A stretch of 64,000 bases of DNA. Source: JAHDWY01 sp964632865. Lineage in GTDB: Bacteria > Hydrogenedentota > Hydrogenedentia > Hydrogenedentales > SLHB01. Below, in pieces: positions 8,929 to 17,703 of the stretch (position 1 is the first letter of the stretch; every line of letters starts with the position of its first letter). The notes below the pieces were generated by a model. It saw only the letters and a program-made list of their open reading frames with translations. It made no database searches and was not told where the DNA came from. The stretch is taken from positions 1 to 64,000 of the forward strand of contig CAZWDH010000002.1 in assembly GCA_964632865.1 (NCBI GenBank), given 5' to 3'. Made by a program: the position numbers and the translations under genes.

Positions 8929-10199
8929 GACAGCGGATTCGGGTACTCCGAAACGTCCAACTTGGTGTCAAGAATCTCTTGCTGCACAAGCTGCGTTCTC
9001 TCCTTACGATGTTGGGCATGGTATTTGGCGTGGCCAGTGTGATTGCCATGCTCTCTATCGGGGAGGGCGCCAGCAAAGAGGCGCTCGCGCAGATCCGGAT
9101 GCTCGGTAGCACCAACATCATCATCAGCGCTGTAAAACCGGTGGAAGACCAGGAGAACACCTCCGGTACACAGAGTTTCGTAAGCATCTACGGCCTGCTG
9201 TACGACGACGAGATACGCATCCGTGAATCCTTCCCAGCAGTCAAGCGCACGGCCCCCGTGAAGGTGGTGCGCAAAGAAGGCCGCCTGTTCGAGCGCGCGC
9301 TCGAACTCCGGGTTGTCGGTACGACACCGGAATGGTTCGATCTCGTAGAGCGACGGATGCTTGCTGGCCGGTCGCTCCTATCGCGGGACATTGAGACCTA
9401 CGCGCCAGTGGTGGTTCTGACGGAGTACGGAGCTCGCCGGTTGTTGGCCACCCAACAAACGATTGGACAGTCGCTGCGAATCGGTACCGATCAATTTGAA
9501 GTGGTCGGGATTGTGCAAAGTGAAGAAAGCGGCGGGGCTGGGATTCAACTGCCGGATCAGGAAGTCGACGCGTACATTCCCCTGAATGTGGCTCGTCAAC
9601 GCTTCGGTGATGTCACGACGCGGCGAAGCAGTGGTTCGCAGGAGCGAGAGCAAGTTGAACTGCACCAACTCATCGTCCAAGTAGCCTCGAATGAGACGGT
9701 CGAAGCCACGGCATTTGGCATTTCCGCCATGCTCGAACGCTTCCACAAGAAAGTGGACTACCAAGTCGATGTCCCGCTCGGCCTGCTCCGCCAGGCCGAG
9801 GCGACCAAACGCACCTTCAATATCGTACTTGGTTCTATTGCCGGCATCAGCCTTCTGGTCGGCGGGATCGGCATCATGAACATCATGCTGGCGAGTGTAA
9901 CCGAGCGAACACGAGAAATCGGCGTACGCCGAGCCATTGGCGCGAAACGCAAGCAGATTATCATCCAGTTTTTGATCGAAACGGTCGTTTTGTCCACCGT
10001 TGGCGGCGTAATTGGAATGATGGTCGGCATATCCATACCGATCGCGGTGACGTTCCTCGCAAAGATGCCCACCGTGATCGCGCCGTGGAGTTTGGTGCTC
10101 TCCGTGGGGATCAGCATGACCGTCGGTGTACTGTTCGGACTTTATCCTGCCGTTCGCGCGGCCAATCTCGATCCCATCGAAGCGCTGCGACACGAGTAA
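8925..10199 (+). CDS. FtsX/MacB-type ABC permease
   Basis: A 424-residue permease with an N-terminal membrane segment (LLTMLGMVFGVASVIAML), a periplasmic MacB core of about 240 residues, and three C-terminal segments typical of FtsX domains (IVLGSIAGISLLVGGIGIMNIML, and the stretch after TERTREIGVRRAIGAKR). The coupling motif TEREIGxRRAxGA is clear. Translation starts at GTG 8925, which overlaps the ATPase stop, with GGAGGAA about 8 nt upstream. It ends LDPIEALRHE, the usual ending of this family. The substrate is unknown; the operon is a MacAB homologue lacking its own outer-membrane channel gene here. Confidence 0.93.
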   Translation: MRQRIRVLRNVQLGVKNLLLHKLRSLLTMLGMVFGVASVIAMLSIGEGASKEALAQIRMLGSTNIIISAVKPVEDQENTSGTQSFVSIYGLLYDDEIRIRESFPAVKRTAPVKVVRKEGRLFERALELRVVGTTPEWFDLVERRMLAGRSLLSRDIETYAPVVVLTEYGARRLLATQQTIGQSLRIGTDQFEVVGIVQSEESGGAGIQLPDQEVDAYIPLNVARQRFGDVTTRRSSGSQEREQVELHQLIVQVASNETVEATAFGISAMLERFHKKVDYQVDVPLGLLRQAEATKRTFNIVLGSIAGISLLVGGIGIMNIMLASVTERTREIGVRRAIGAKRKQIIIQFLIETVVLSTVGGVIGMMVGISIPIAVTFLAKMPTVIAPWSLVLSVGISMTVGVLFGLYPAVRAANLDPIEALRHE

Positions 10200-10546
10200 A
10201 TGCGCGTTGTTTCGGCGGGGGCTCCGAAGTCTCTCCCACAACGCCCCACCTGATTCCCCCGGTGCCCTCGAATCCTAGATTTCTTCACGCCAAATTCCCC
10301 TGACAAAACGTTCAGTATTTCAGGTTTTTCTAGTTTATGCCTTTCTATATCTTGTGTCGCAACTGTCAATTCATATCTCTCCCTACAACATATTGTGTAA
10401 GATATCGCAGTTTAGCCATCTTCGTAACCTGTTGGATCTAAACGAGAACCAACAATTTTCCTCTTGACAGCCGTGGTGGATAGTGGTACGGTGGGGTTGT
10501 TGAGTGGGGAAAAATGGTAAATTAGGGTTCGCGGAAGGAGCCTTCG
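10200..10546. promoter_or_regulatory. dcw promoter region with possible MraZ operator
   Basis: A 347-nt gap, AT-richer than its surroundings at 10310-10410. A sigma70-like promoter is visible: TTGACA at 10464-10469, a 17-nt spacer and TACGGT at 10487-10492. Over and just after it are four GTGG-containing motifs, at 10473, 10483, 10491 and 10504. MraZ proteins bind short tandem GTGGG-like repeats upstream of their own gene, so this cluster may be the operator, although the spacing (10, 8 and 13 nt) is not regular. AAGGAG at 10535-10540 serves the GTG start of mraZ. No clear terminator for the efflux operon is seen in the first part. Confidence 0.6.
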
Positions 10547-11035
10547 GTGTATTACGGAGAGGCCGTCACCAAACTGGATGACAAGGGACGCATCACCGTC
10601 CCGCGCCGTATCCGTGAAACCATGGATCATGAAGGCCACCTCATCTGGTACATGGCCCGCGGGTACAACCACTCCATCTTTCTCTTCCACCGGGACGAGT
10701 GGAACAAGATCCGGCAGCAGGCCGGACGCCATTCCGCCATGGACGCAAAGACTCTTCCCTTCCGGCGCTTGTTCTTCAGCAGCGTCGCGGAGGCGCGTCC
10801 CGACGGGCAGGGGCGAATGGCGGTCCCCCCGCACCTGCGAGAGTACGCCGGGATTGATAAAGAAGCGGTACTAATCGGTGTAGAAGACCACCTGGAACTG
10901 TGGGATAGGGAAGCGTGGCGCAAGTTCCAGGAGTCGAACGATGCGGAATATGAGGATATGGCGGCTCCATTGTTCTCGATGGGTGAACCAGCGGCTGCCT
11001 CAACGGCGAAAGGTGGGCCAGAGGATGAATGTTGA
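10547..11035 (+). CDS. mraZ: Transcriptional regulator MraZ
   Basis: A 162-residue MraZ with two AbrB-like swapped-hairpin halves: residues 1-55 (YYGEAVTKLDDKGRITVPRR) and about 75-135 (EARPDGQGRMAVPPHLREY). The DxKGRxxxP and DxxGRxxxP signatures are both present. MraZ proteins form ring-shaped oligomers and control the dcw operon. The start is GTG at 10547 with AAGGAG 6 nt upstream. A 25-residue Ala/Ser/Gly-rich tail after the second half is longer than usual. It overlaps the STAS gene by 11 nt, and the whole dcw run downstream is probably its transcription unit. Confidence 0.95.
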   Translation: MYYGEAVTKLDDKGRITVPRRIRETMDHEGHLIWYMARGYNHSIFLFHRDEWNKIRQQAGRHSAMDAKTLPFRRLFFSSVAEARPDGQGRMAVPPHLREYAGIDKEAVLIGVEDHLELWDREAWRKFQESNDAEYEDMAAPLFSMGEPAAASTAKGGPEDEC

Positions 11036-11369
11036 ACGAACAGACATCGGTGCGGTGACCGTGCTCAGGCTTGAGGGCGACATTGACGAAACCGGCGTGG
11101 ACGCGTTGCGGACGGCGCTCTACGAATGCATCAACGACGGCCGGTCCAAGTTGGTTCTGAACCTCAGCAGCATCCGGTTCATCAGCTACATGGGCGTCGG
11201 CGTATTGGTCGAGCGGCTGCGGAAGCTCCGCGCGCAAGGCGGCGACATGAAGCTCGTGGGCATCAACCTCTACACGCAGCGCCTGTTCCGGATGGTCGGC
11301 GTCCAGTCGCTCTTCGACACATTTGAGAGCGAAACCCAGGCCCTGGGCGTGTATCAGGAGGCGGCATAG
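11025..11369 (+). CDS. STAS-domain protein, anti-sigma-factor-antagonist-like
   Basis: A 114-residue stand-alone STAS domain: MNVERTDIGAVTVLRLEGDI, LVLNLSSIRFISYMGVGVLV and AQGGDMKLVGINLYTQRLF. In SpoIIAA-type antagonists the helix begins FIDSSG and the second serine is phosphorylated by the partner kinase; here the same stretch is FISYMG, so that position is methionine. It may therefore act constitutively or serve as a scaffold. The start ATG at 11025 lies inside the 3' end of mraZ. Its end carries AGGAGG and TAG, which overlap the probable start of rsmH, so the genes are coupled. No cognate kinase or sigma gene is in the window. Confidence 0.88.
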   Translation: MNVERTDIGAVTVLRLEGDIDETGVDALRTALYECINDGRSKLVLNLSSIRFISYMGVGVLVERLRKLRAQGGDMKLVGINLYTQRLFRMVGVQSLFDTFESETQALGVYQEAA

Positions 11370-12340
11370 CGCCAGCTTCCGGTGCGGGTAAAGGGAGCGG
11401 CCGGGTTCCGCACACGCCGGTACTGGCCGACGCGGTCCTGAAGTGGCTGGACGTGCGGCCCGGTGGCACGTACGTCGATTGCACGGCGGGCGCCGGAGGG
11501 CACTCCGAGCTGATTGCGCAACGGCTGGCCGATGGCCGCTTAATCGCGCTGGACCGCGATCCCACGGCAGTTGAACTCGCGCGGACGCGATTGCGTCCTT
11601 TTCCGCAGGCTCAGGTTGTTCACGCAAACTACGCGAATCTTGCGTCGGTTCTGGATAGTTTGAGCATACGCCGGGTGCACGGCGTGTTGATCGACGCGGG
11701 TGTGTCGAGCATGCAGATTGACGATCCCGAGCGGGGTTTTTCGCTCCAAAACGACGGCCCCCTCGACATGCGCATGAATCCTGGCGAAGGAATGACGGCC
11801 TTGGAATTTCTGGCATCGACAGATTCGGACGAGTTGGCAGACGTACTTCGTTCGTACGGGGACGTGAAGCCCGCGCGCCGGATTGCCAAACTGCTGGCTG
11901 GTCGCGCACGGGAAGGGCGAATCCGCACGACCTTGGACCTGGTTAGGACCGTCCAAGAGTCGCTTTCATTTGTGCGCGGGATTCCCGACGAGGTTCGCAC
12001 GGTATTTCAGGCGCTGCGAATCGCGGTGAACGATGAACTCACAGGTTTAAGCGAAGGCGTGCATCAGGCAATCGACATGCTGGAACCCGGCGGGCGTTTG
12101 GTCGCGATCTCCTTTCATTCCGGAGAAGATCGGATCGTGAAGAATGCCTTGAATCGGGAAAGTCGCCCGGAACGGGAACTCCATCCCGACGGGAGGGTGA
12201 AACGGGAGATTCCGCCACGCACGCGCATTCTGACGCGCAAACCCGTTACGCCGGATTCCGACGAGGTGCGCGAAAATCCGCGTGCGCACAGCGCCCGGTT
12301 ACGCGCAGCCGAGCGACTCAGCGGAGAACTCGAGCCATGA
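11366..12340 (+). CDS. rsmH: 16S rRNA m4C1402 methyltransferase RsmH
   Basis: An SAM-dependent methyltransferase acting on C1402 of 16S rRNA in the decoding centre. The frame carries HTPVLADAVLKW, the conserved N-terminus, then YVDCTAGAGGHSE (SAM loop), LIALDRDP, GVLIDAGVSSMQID and near the end VAISFHSGEDRIVK. No ATG, GTG or TTG exists in this frame between the upstream stop at 11324 and HTPVL. The first canonical start, GTG 11453, would delete HTPVL. The best start is ATA at 11366, overlapping the STAS stop as ATAG, with AGGAGG at 11356-11361. That gives 324 residues. A frameshifted fusion with STAS is the alternative. The gene identity is sure; the start is inferred. Confidence 0.9.
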   Translation: MAPASGAGKGSGRVPHTPVLADAVLKWLDVRPGGTYVDCTAGAGGHSELIAQRLADGRLIALDRDPTAVELARTRLRPFPQAQVVHANYANLASVLDSLSIRRVHGVLIDAGVSSMQIDDPERGFSLQNDGPLDMRMNPGEGMTALEFLASTDSDELADVLRSYGDVKPARRIAKLLAGRAREGRIRTTLDLVRTVQESLSFVRGIPDEVRTVFQALRIAVNDELTGLSEGVHQAIDMLEPGGRLVAISFHSGEDRIVKNALNRESRPERELHPDGRVKREIPPRTRILTRKPVTPDSDEVRENPRAHSARLRAAERLSGELEP

Positions 12341-12747
12341 CCCGGGGGTCATACCCACGTCCCGCTCGAGGCGTTCTCGTGGGCGCTGTCCTGTGGATGC
12401 CTATTCTGCTCGTGCCTTTTTCTGCGTTCTTTTTTGAGACCTGGCTCCAATTGCAGATCTTTGAACGGGATTACGAAGCCGCCGAACTAAGCCGCGAAAT
12501 CCGGGAAACCAATGCGCGCATCGAAGGGCTCGAAGAGCGCGCGGACGAACTGATGACGCTCGACCGAATCTCGGAGCAAGCGCCGGACCTGGGGCTGGTC
12601 CAGCCCGAACCGAGCCAAATCGAGGTCGTGCGTGTCACGCCCGGCAGCGATTATCGTATCGAAGAGCCGTTCTTCGAAATCGCCCGCTTGCCGGCGGCGG
12701 AACCGTCCGGTCCTCCCGCGGCCGCCACCGATTCGGGAGTGCCCTGA
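12337..12747 (+). CDS. FtsL-like cell-division protein
   Basis: A 136-residue bitopic membrane protein between rsmH and ftsI, the usual ftsL position. A short basic N-terminus precedes one membrane segment (LVGAVLWMPILLVPFSAFFF), then a coiled coil (about residues 45-75, ERDYEAAELSREIRE). Then comes RISEQAPDLGLVQPEPSQIE, close to the FtsL pattern in which a helix ends in AxxLGL and a Pro-containing strand. FtsL joins FtsB and FtsQ to activate FtsWI. The Pro/Ala-rich C-terminal tail of about 40 residues is longer than normal. It overlaps rsmH by ATGA. FtsL is poorly conserved, so the call rests on position and architecture. Confidence 0.72.
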   Translation: MTRGSYPRPARGVLVGAVLWMPILLVPFSAFFFETWLQLQIFERDYEAAELSREIRETNARIEGLEERADELMTLDRISEQAPDLGLVQPEPSQIEVVRVTPGSDYRIEEPFFEIARLPAAEPSGPPAAATDSGVP

Positions 12748-12751
12748 TCCC

Positions 12752-14920
12752 ATGACCGATCCCACCCACGACCGCACACAACCCGACGCGGAACTCCCGT
12801 TGACGCGCAAACACCGCCGGCGGGTTCGTCTGGTTTTTTGGGGTTTCCTTATCGCGTTCAACTTCATCATCATTCACGTCATCAAACTTCAGGTCTGGCC
12901 GGACGAGAAGTTCCTCAAGAACGATGAGGCTCACGTCGGAACCGTGCCTCTCACCATTCCTCGCGGGCGCATCTACGATCGCGAAGGCCGCATCCTCGCC
13001 CGGGACCGGCAGGCGCCGTCGATTTGGGCCGATCCGCGTTACGTATCCAATCCGTTCGATGCCGCACAGCGATTGAGCACCAAGCTGAACTTGGATGAAG
13101 ACCTCATTTTGGAACGCCTGACGCGACGAACCGAAGACGGACGGAAGATGCAGGACGTGCCCATCAAGCGGTATCTCTCCGAATCCGAACTCGAGAATCT
13201 CGGGGACTTAAATGCCTTCGTCGGCGGTGGGTTGCGCATCAAGCGCGAACCCCTTCGCTACTATCCCGAAGAGATGCTTGCCGCGCATGTCGTGGGCTAT
13301 GTGAATCGGGAAAACAAGGGCGCGCAGGGCATCGAACACGCCTACGACTCGTACTTGCGTAGCACGGAAGGCGTGCATCGCGCGCGCAAAGACGCGAATC
13401 GCAATCTTCTCGCGTCGCTGACTTTGGAATACGTGCCGCCCGCGGGAGGCAATGATGTCATTCTGACGATTGACAAGCCCATTCAGCATGCGCTTGAACG
13501 CGAGCTGATGGCCGTGATGGAACGCTGTCAGGCGGCCCGCGCGATGGGTCTACTGATGGACCCCAAGACGGGAGCCATACTGGCGCTGGCGTGCATGCCA
13601 GCCTTCGACCCGAATGCCTTCTGGGACTACTCGGACGAACAACGCAAGAACCGCGCGGTAACGGACGTGTTCGAGCCGGGGTCCGCGTTCAAGATTGTTA
13701 CCGCGTCAGCCGCGCTCGAATTGGGGTTGGTCACTCCTGACACACTGATCGACTGCGAGGGGGGGCGGTGGAGCGCGTTCGGCCGCCGGGTGATTTCCGA
13801 TGTCCATAAGATGAACGTGGTTCCATTTCGCGAAGTCTTCGCGGAATCAAGCAACATCGGCATCATCAAAGTCGCCGGCATGATTACGCAACAAGGCGGC
13901 AACCCGCTCCTGGACGAGTGGATCCGCAGGTTCGGCTTTGGAGAACAAACCAGTCGCGATTTCCAATTGGAGAGTGGCGGGATCTACGCGCCGGTGAAAA
14001 CCTGGTCCAAACTGTCTCCCATCTCGTTGCCCATGGGCCAGGAGATCGCCGTCACCATGCCGCAGCTTGCGAGAGCATTCGCGGTTATCGCCAACGGCGG
14101 GTATCTGGTGGAGCCCCACCTGGTGCGGGAAGTCGTCGACCGCGAGGGCCGGGAGATCTATCAATACGAACCCGGCGAACGGCCCCGAGTGATTTCCAAA
14201 GAGACCGCGAAGACCATGCAGGAACTGTGCTACGAAGTGGTCGCCCACGGCACGGGCACGCGCGCCGCGATTGCCGAGTATCGCGCCGGTGGAAAAACCG
14301 GGACCGCCCAGGTCGCAAGGGCCGACGGAAAAGGATACTACGAAGACCAGCACACGGCGGTATTCGCTGGATTCGCGCCCATTGCCGACCCGCGGGTATG
14401 CGCGGTGATCGTCGTACACAATCCCCAGAGCAAGCCGTATTGGGGCGGATACGTTTGCGGGCCCGTGTTCAAAGAAGTCGTTCGGGAAGCCCTCATTCGG
14501 CTCGAATGCCCTGAGGACCCCATGGAGGATCTCGTCGAAGAGGGTACCGTAGAAGAGGGCGACGCGGACACGCTGGTTGCGCGGCTTGACGACGCGCGGG
14601 GCGAGCCCGCGATCGCCACGCGCAGCGAAGCCGACCTCGCTTTCGAGAACGCGGAACTCTTGGCCATGGAAGCGGATCTACCGGATACGACGCCGAGACT
14701 CCCGAGTTTTGACGGGCTTACCAAATCGCAGGCCAAGAACGCCCTTGCCACGCTCGGCCTCTCTTGGGACGCCCAGGGCAGCGGTTGGGTGGTCGCTCAA
14801 GAGCCGCCCGCCGGTACTCCGCTCGCGGACGTGGATCGGTGCCGTTTGGTGTTCTCCAACACAAAGCATGACGAGATCGAAGATGAGACTGAAGGACCTA
14901 CCCAGACTGCTGCACTGTGA
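12752..14920 (+). CDS. ftsI: Division transpeptidase FtsI/PBP2x-like with PASTA domain
   Basis: A 722-residue class B penicillin-binding protein that cross-links septal peptidoglycan. It has an N-terminal cytoplasmic tail, one membrane segment (VFWGFLIAFNFIIIHVI), a pedestal domain (TIPRGRIYDREGRILARD) and the transpeptidase domain with SxxK in FEPGSAFKIV, SxN in ESSNIGI and KTG in GGKTGTAQ. After a long acidic linker a single C-terminal PASTA-like domain follows (LPSFDGLTKSQAKNALATLG), as in SpoVD and PBP2x. I chose ATG 12752 over the upstream open frame because it places the short cytoplasmic tail directly before the membrane segment. It overlaps murE by 38 nt. Confidence 0.92.
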   Translation: MTDPTHDRTQPDAELPLTRKHRRRVRLVFWGFLIAFNFIIIHVIKLQVWPDEKFLKNDEAHVGTVPLTIPRGRIYDREGRILARDRQAPSIWADPRYVSNPFDAAQRLSTKLNLDEDLILERLTRRTEDGRKMQDVPIKRYLSESELENLGDLNAFVGGGLRIKREPLRYYPEEMLAAHVVGYVNRENKGAQGIEHAYDSYLRSTEGVHRARKDANRNLLASLTLEYVPPAGGNDVILTIDKPIQHALERELMAVMERCQAARAMGLLMDPKTGAILALACMPAFDPNAFWDYSDEQRKNRAVTDVFEPGSAFKIVTASAALELGLVTPDTLIDCEGGRWSAFGRRVISDVHKMNVVPFREVFAESSNIGIIKVAGMITQQGGNPLLDEWIRRFGFGEQTSRDFQLESGGIYAPVKTWSKLSPISLPMGQEIAVTMPQLARAFAVIANGGYLVEPHLVREVVDREGREIYQYEPGERPRVISKETAKTMQELCYEVVAHGTGTRAAIAEYRAGGKTGTAQVARADGKGYYEDQHTAVFAGFAPIADPRVCAVIVVHNPQSKPYWGGYVCGPVFKEVVREALIRLECPEDPMEDLVEEGTVEEGDADTLVARLDDARGEPAIATRSEADLAFENAELLAMEADLPDTTPRLPSFDGLTKSQAKNALATLGLSWDAQGSGWVVAQEPPAGTPLADVDRCRLVFSNTKHDEIEDETEGPTQTAAL

Positions 14921-16346
14921 AGTGCGCCTGGTCAGCGACGTTGCGGTTACGTCGATTACGGAAGACTCCCGGCGCGTCACGGTGGGCTCGGTTTTCGTCG
15001 CGGTTTCCGGCGAGCATCAGGACGGCCATGATTTTGCGTCCGCCGCCGTGGAAGCGGGGGCGATTGCCGTCATTGGGAACCGGCTGCGAACAGCGGAGTG
15101 GAGCGGCGTTCCGTACTTCCACCACGATCAACCGCGCAAAGCGCTCGGAATTGTCGCGCAGGCCCTCGCGGGCGACCCGACACACGACATGACCGTTATC
15201 GGCGTTACGGGGACCAACGGAAAATCCAGCACCGTCCTCCTCACGCAACGCATCCTGCGGGACACGGGGCACCGGGCTGCTTGCTTCGGCACCTTGGGCT
15301 ACGACGTGGGCGGCACTGTCGCACCTGCGCCTCATACGACGCCGTTTGGCGAAGATCTCGCGGGCCTGTTCCAACGCGCGCGCGAGGCGGGGGACACGCA
15401 CGCGGTGATGGAGGTCAGTTCGCACGCACTCGAACAGGAGCGCGTGGCAGGCATCCGATTCGCGGTTGGCGCATTTACCAACCTCACCCAAGACCATCTC
15501 GACTACCATCAGGATATGGACACCTATCTGCGGGCGAAACTGATGCTCTTTGAGCGTATCGAAGGGGATGGTTGCTTCACGGTGGCGAATGCCGACGACC
15601 CCAGCGCGGAGGCCTTTGTCAACGCTTCCCGGGTCCGTTGCTTCACCTACGGCAAGACCGGTGATTGCCGGGCCACGAACGTCCGCATGACCGCTGCCGA
15701 AACGTCTTTCAGCCTGGAAACGCCGTGGGGGAAAGGCGACTGCGTTACCGGGTTGGTGGGACGCCACAACGTCAGCAACGCGCTGTGCGCCGCGACCATT
15801 TGCGGCGGGCTGGAGATCCCCATCGAACGCATATGCGAAGGGATCTCCGGGTTGAGGAGCGTTCCCGGACGATTCGAGCGCATCGAATCGGATCGAGGCT
15901 TTCAGGTGGTGGTCGATTACGCGCACACCGACGACGGGCTGCGGAACGTCCTGCAGGCGGCGCGCGAGATTTGCAACGGCAAGGTGATCCTGGTCTTCGG
16001 CTGCGGCGGCGACCGTGACAAAGGCAAACGCCCCAAGATGGGGAACGTTGCGGCGGAACTCGCGGACTTTTCCTTCGTCACGTCGGACAATCCTCGCACG
16101 GAGGATCCCGAGCGGATTCTGCTGGACATCGAAGTCGGCCTCCAGCACGCGGGGCGGCGGAAGTATGATGATTACGTCCTCATTACCGACCGCGCCACGG
16201 CTATCCGTGAAGCCATCGTTCGCGCCAAGTCCGGCGACCTCGTAATGATCGCCGGGAAAGGCCACGAGGATTACCAGATTTTGGGAACTGAACGAATTCA
16301 TTTCGACGACCGCGAGGTCGCGCGCGCGATCCTCGAGGAGACCTAG
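14883..16346 (+). CDS. murE: UDP-MurNAc-tripeptide synthetase MurE (meso-DAP type)
   Basis: A 487-residue ATP-dependent ligase that adds the third residue to UDP-MurNAc-L-Ala-D-Glu. The ATP-binding loop is VIGVTGTNGKSSTV; TTPFGEDLAGLF, MEVSSHALEQERV, FTNLTQDHLDYH and VVDYAHTDDGLRNVL follow in the expected order. The substrate-selecting motif is DNPRTEDP, the DNPR form linked to meso-diaminopimelate rather than lysine. ATG 14883 lies within the end of ftsI; it is preferred over the longer open frame, whose extra residues have no Mur similarity. It is followed one base later by murF. Confidence 0.95.
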   Translation: MRLKDLPRLLHCEVRLVSDVAVTSITEDSRRVTVGSVFVAVSGEHQDGHDFASAAVEAGAIAVIGNRLRTAEWSGVPYFHHDQPRKALGIVAQALAGDPTHDMTVIGVTGTNGKSSTVLLTQRILRDTGHRAACFGTLGYDVGGTVAPAPHTTPFGEDLAGLFQRAREAGDTHAVMEVSSHALEQERVAGIRFAVGAFTNLTQDHLDYHQDMDTYLRAKLMLFERIEGDGCFTVANADDPSAEAFVNASRVRCFTYGKTGDCRATNVRMTAAETSFSLETPWGKGDCVTGLVGRHNVSNALCAATICGGLEIPIERICEGISGLRSVPGRFERIESDRGFQVVVDYAHTDDGLRNVLQAAREICNGKVILVFGCGGDRDKGKRPKMGNVAAELADFSFVTSDNPRTEDPERILLDIEVGLQHAGRRKYDDYVLITDRATAIREAIVRAKSGDLVMIAGKGHEDYQILGTERIHFDDREVARAILEET

Positions 16347-16347
16347 G

Positions 16348-17694
16348 ATGCCGTGGACATACACGATCGATAGATTGGCATCCGTTCTCGGTATCGAGCC
16401 GCAAGAAAACGGCGAAGCAACGTTTTCGTCGATTTCGACCGACACCCGCACGCTACAGCCGGGCCAGGTCTTCTTCGCCCTGTCCGGCGAACACTTCGAT
16501 GGAAACGATTTCGTGCCGGCGGCTTTTGACCGCGGCGCGCTTACCGCCGTGACGACCCAGACCAACGACGCCGGGCCTTGCATTGTCGTCGATGATCCCC
16601 TCAAGGCCTTGCAGGCTTTTGCGGCGGCCCATCGCGCTAATTACGAACCGCTCGTCTTTGCCATCACGGGGTCCTGCGGAAAAACTACCTCAAAAGATTT
16701 CATCGCGGCGGTTCTTGGTTCACGCATGAAGGTGATCAAAACGCAAGGCAATCTCAACAACGAGATTGGATGCCCGTTATCCTTGCTCCAAATCGATCAA
16801 GATACGGATGCCGCCATTATCGAAATGGGCGCCGCCAGCCCCGGCAATATTCGTGAGTTGTGCGAGTTGGCCAAGCCTACGGAAGCGGCGATTACCCTGG
16901 TCGCGCCGGCGCATCTTTCCGGATTCGGCACGATTGAAGCGATAGCCGCTACCAAGGCTGAGATCGTCGAGGGGCTCCCCGGCGACGGGACGTTCTACGT
17001 CAACGTGGACAACCCCTGGTGTGTAAAAGCCGCCGGCACCTTCACCGGCACTCGCGTCCGCTACGGCAGTTCGGGAGACGTGGTACTCAAGTCCTGCCAT
17101 TTTGACGATTCCGGTGAAATGGTTTTGGAAGTGGATCCCGTGGGGCGGCTACGGCTTCCCTTGGCGTGCCGCGCCCACGCGAGCAATGTCCTGCTTGCTA
17201 TCGCGGTTGGATTGCGCCACGGAATCACGGACTTCGAAGGCCCCCTTCGAGAAGCGGCCGCCAACCGTAGCCGCTTCACGATTCGCCAAATCGGCGCGCT
17301 GCACGTCATCGACGATGCGTACAACGCGAGTCCCGCGAGCATGGCCGCCGCCTTGGAGGGGCTGTCGGAGCGCCCGGGGAATGGTGCACGGATTGCCGCT
17401 CTGGGCGACATGCTGGAACTCGGGCCCCAGTCCGACGCGTTACATCGCGAAGTCGGTGAACTGGTGGCGCGGCTCGGTATCGACCGGCTGTTTGCGCGGG
17501 GAGACTATGCCTCTGGTATGATCGAGGCCGCGCGGCTTAGCGGCGTATCCCACGCGGAAGTGATCCAGGACCCCCAGTCCATGGCGGAGGCCATCCAGCA
17601 AAGCTCGAAACCGGGGGACATCCTGCTTGTCAAAGGTTCTCGCGGCATGCGAATGGAGCGTGTCATCGAAGCCTTGGCCGCGCTCGAAACTTAG
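16348..17694 (+). CDS. murF: UDP-MurNAc-pentapeptide synthetase MurF
   Basis: A 448-residue ligase that joins D-Ala-D-Ala to UDP-MurNAc-tripeptide. The N-terminal domain holds ISTDTRTLQPGQVFFALSGE, the P-loop is ITGSCGKTTSKDF, and TQGNLNNEIGCPLSLL is a MurF-specific stretch. The C-terminal domain contains IDDAYNASPASMAAAL and ALGDMLELGPQS. The start ATG is one base after the murE stop, with GAGGAGA upstream in the end of murE. murE and murF together fit the meso-DAP pentapeptide pathway; the ddl gene is not in the window. Confidence 0.95.
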   Translation: MPWTYTIDRLASVLGIEPQENGEATFSSISTDTRTLQPGQVFFALSGEHFDGNDFVPAAFDRGALTAVTTQTNDAGPCIVVDDPLKALQAFAAAHRANYEPLVFAITGSCGKTTSKDFIAAVLGSRMKVIKTQGNLNNEIGCPLSLLQIDQDTDAAIIEMGAASPGNIRELCELAKPTEAAITLVAPAHLSGFGTIEAIAATKAEIVEGLPGDGTFYVNVDNPWCVKAAGTFTGTRVRYGSSGDVVLKSCHFDDSGEMVLEVDPVGRLRLPLACRAHASNVLLAIAVGLRHGITDFEGPLREAAANRSRFTIRQIGALHVIDDAYNASPASMAAALEGLSERPGNGARIAALGDMLELGPQSDALHREVGELVARLGIDRLFARGDYASGMIEAARLSGVSHAEVIQDPQSMAEAIQQSSKPGDILLVKGSRGMRMERVIEALAALET

Positions 17695-17703
17695 AGGAAA
17701 TCC

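Noticed and set aside
11453..11455. GTG as start of rsmH
   Set aside because: It would remove the conserved HTPVL N-terminus that is encoded upstream in the same frame.
14898..16604. 568-residue open frame on the minus strand
   Set aside because: It lies exactly antisense to murE, which has all its motifs; long antisense frames are frequent in G+C-rich genes.
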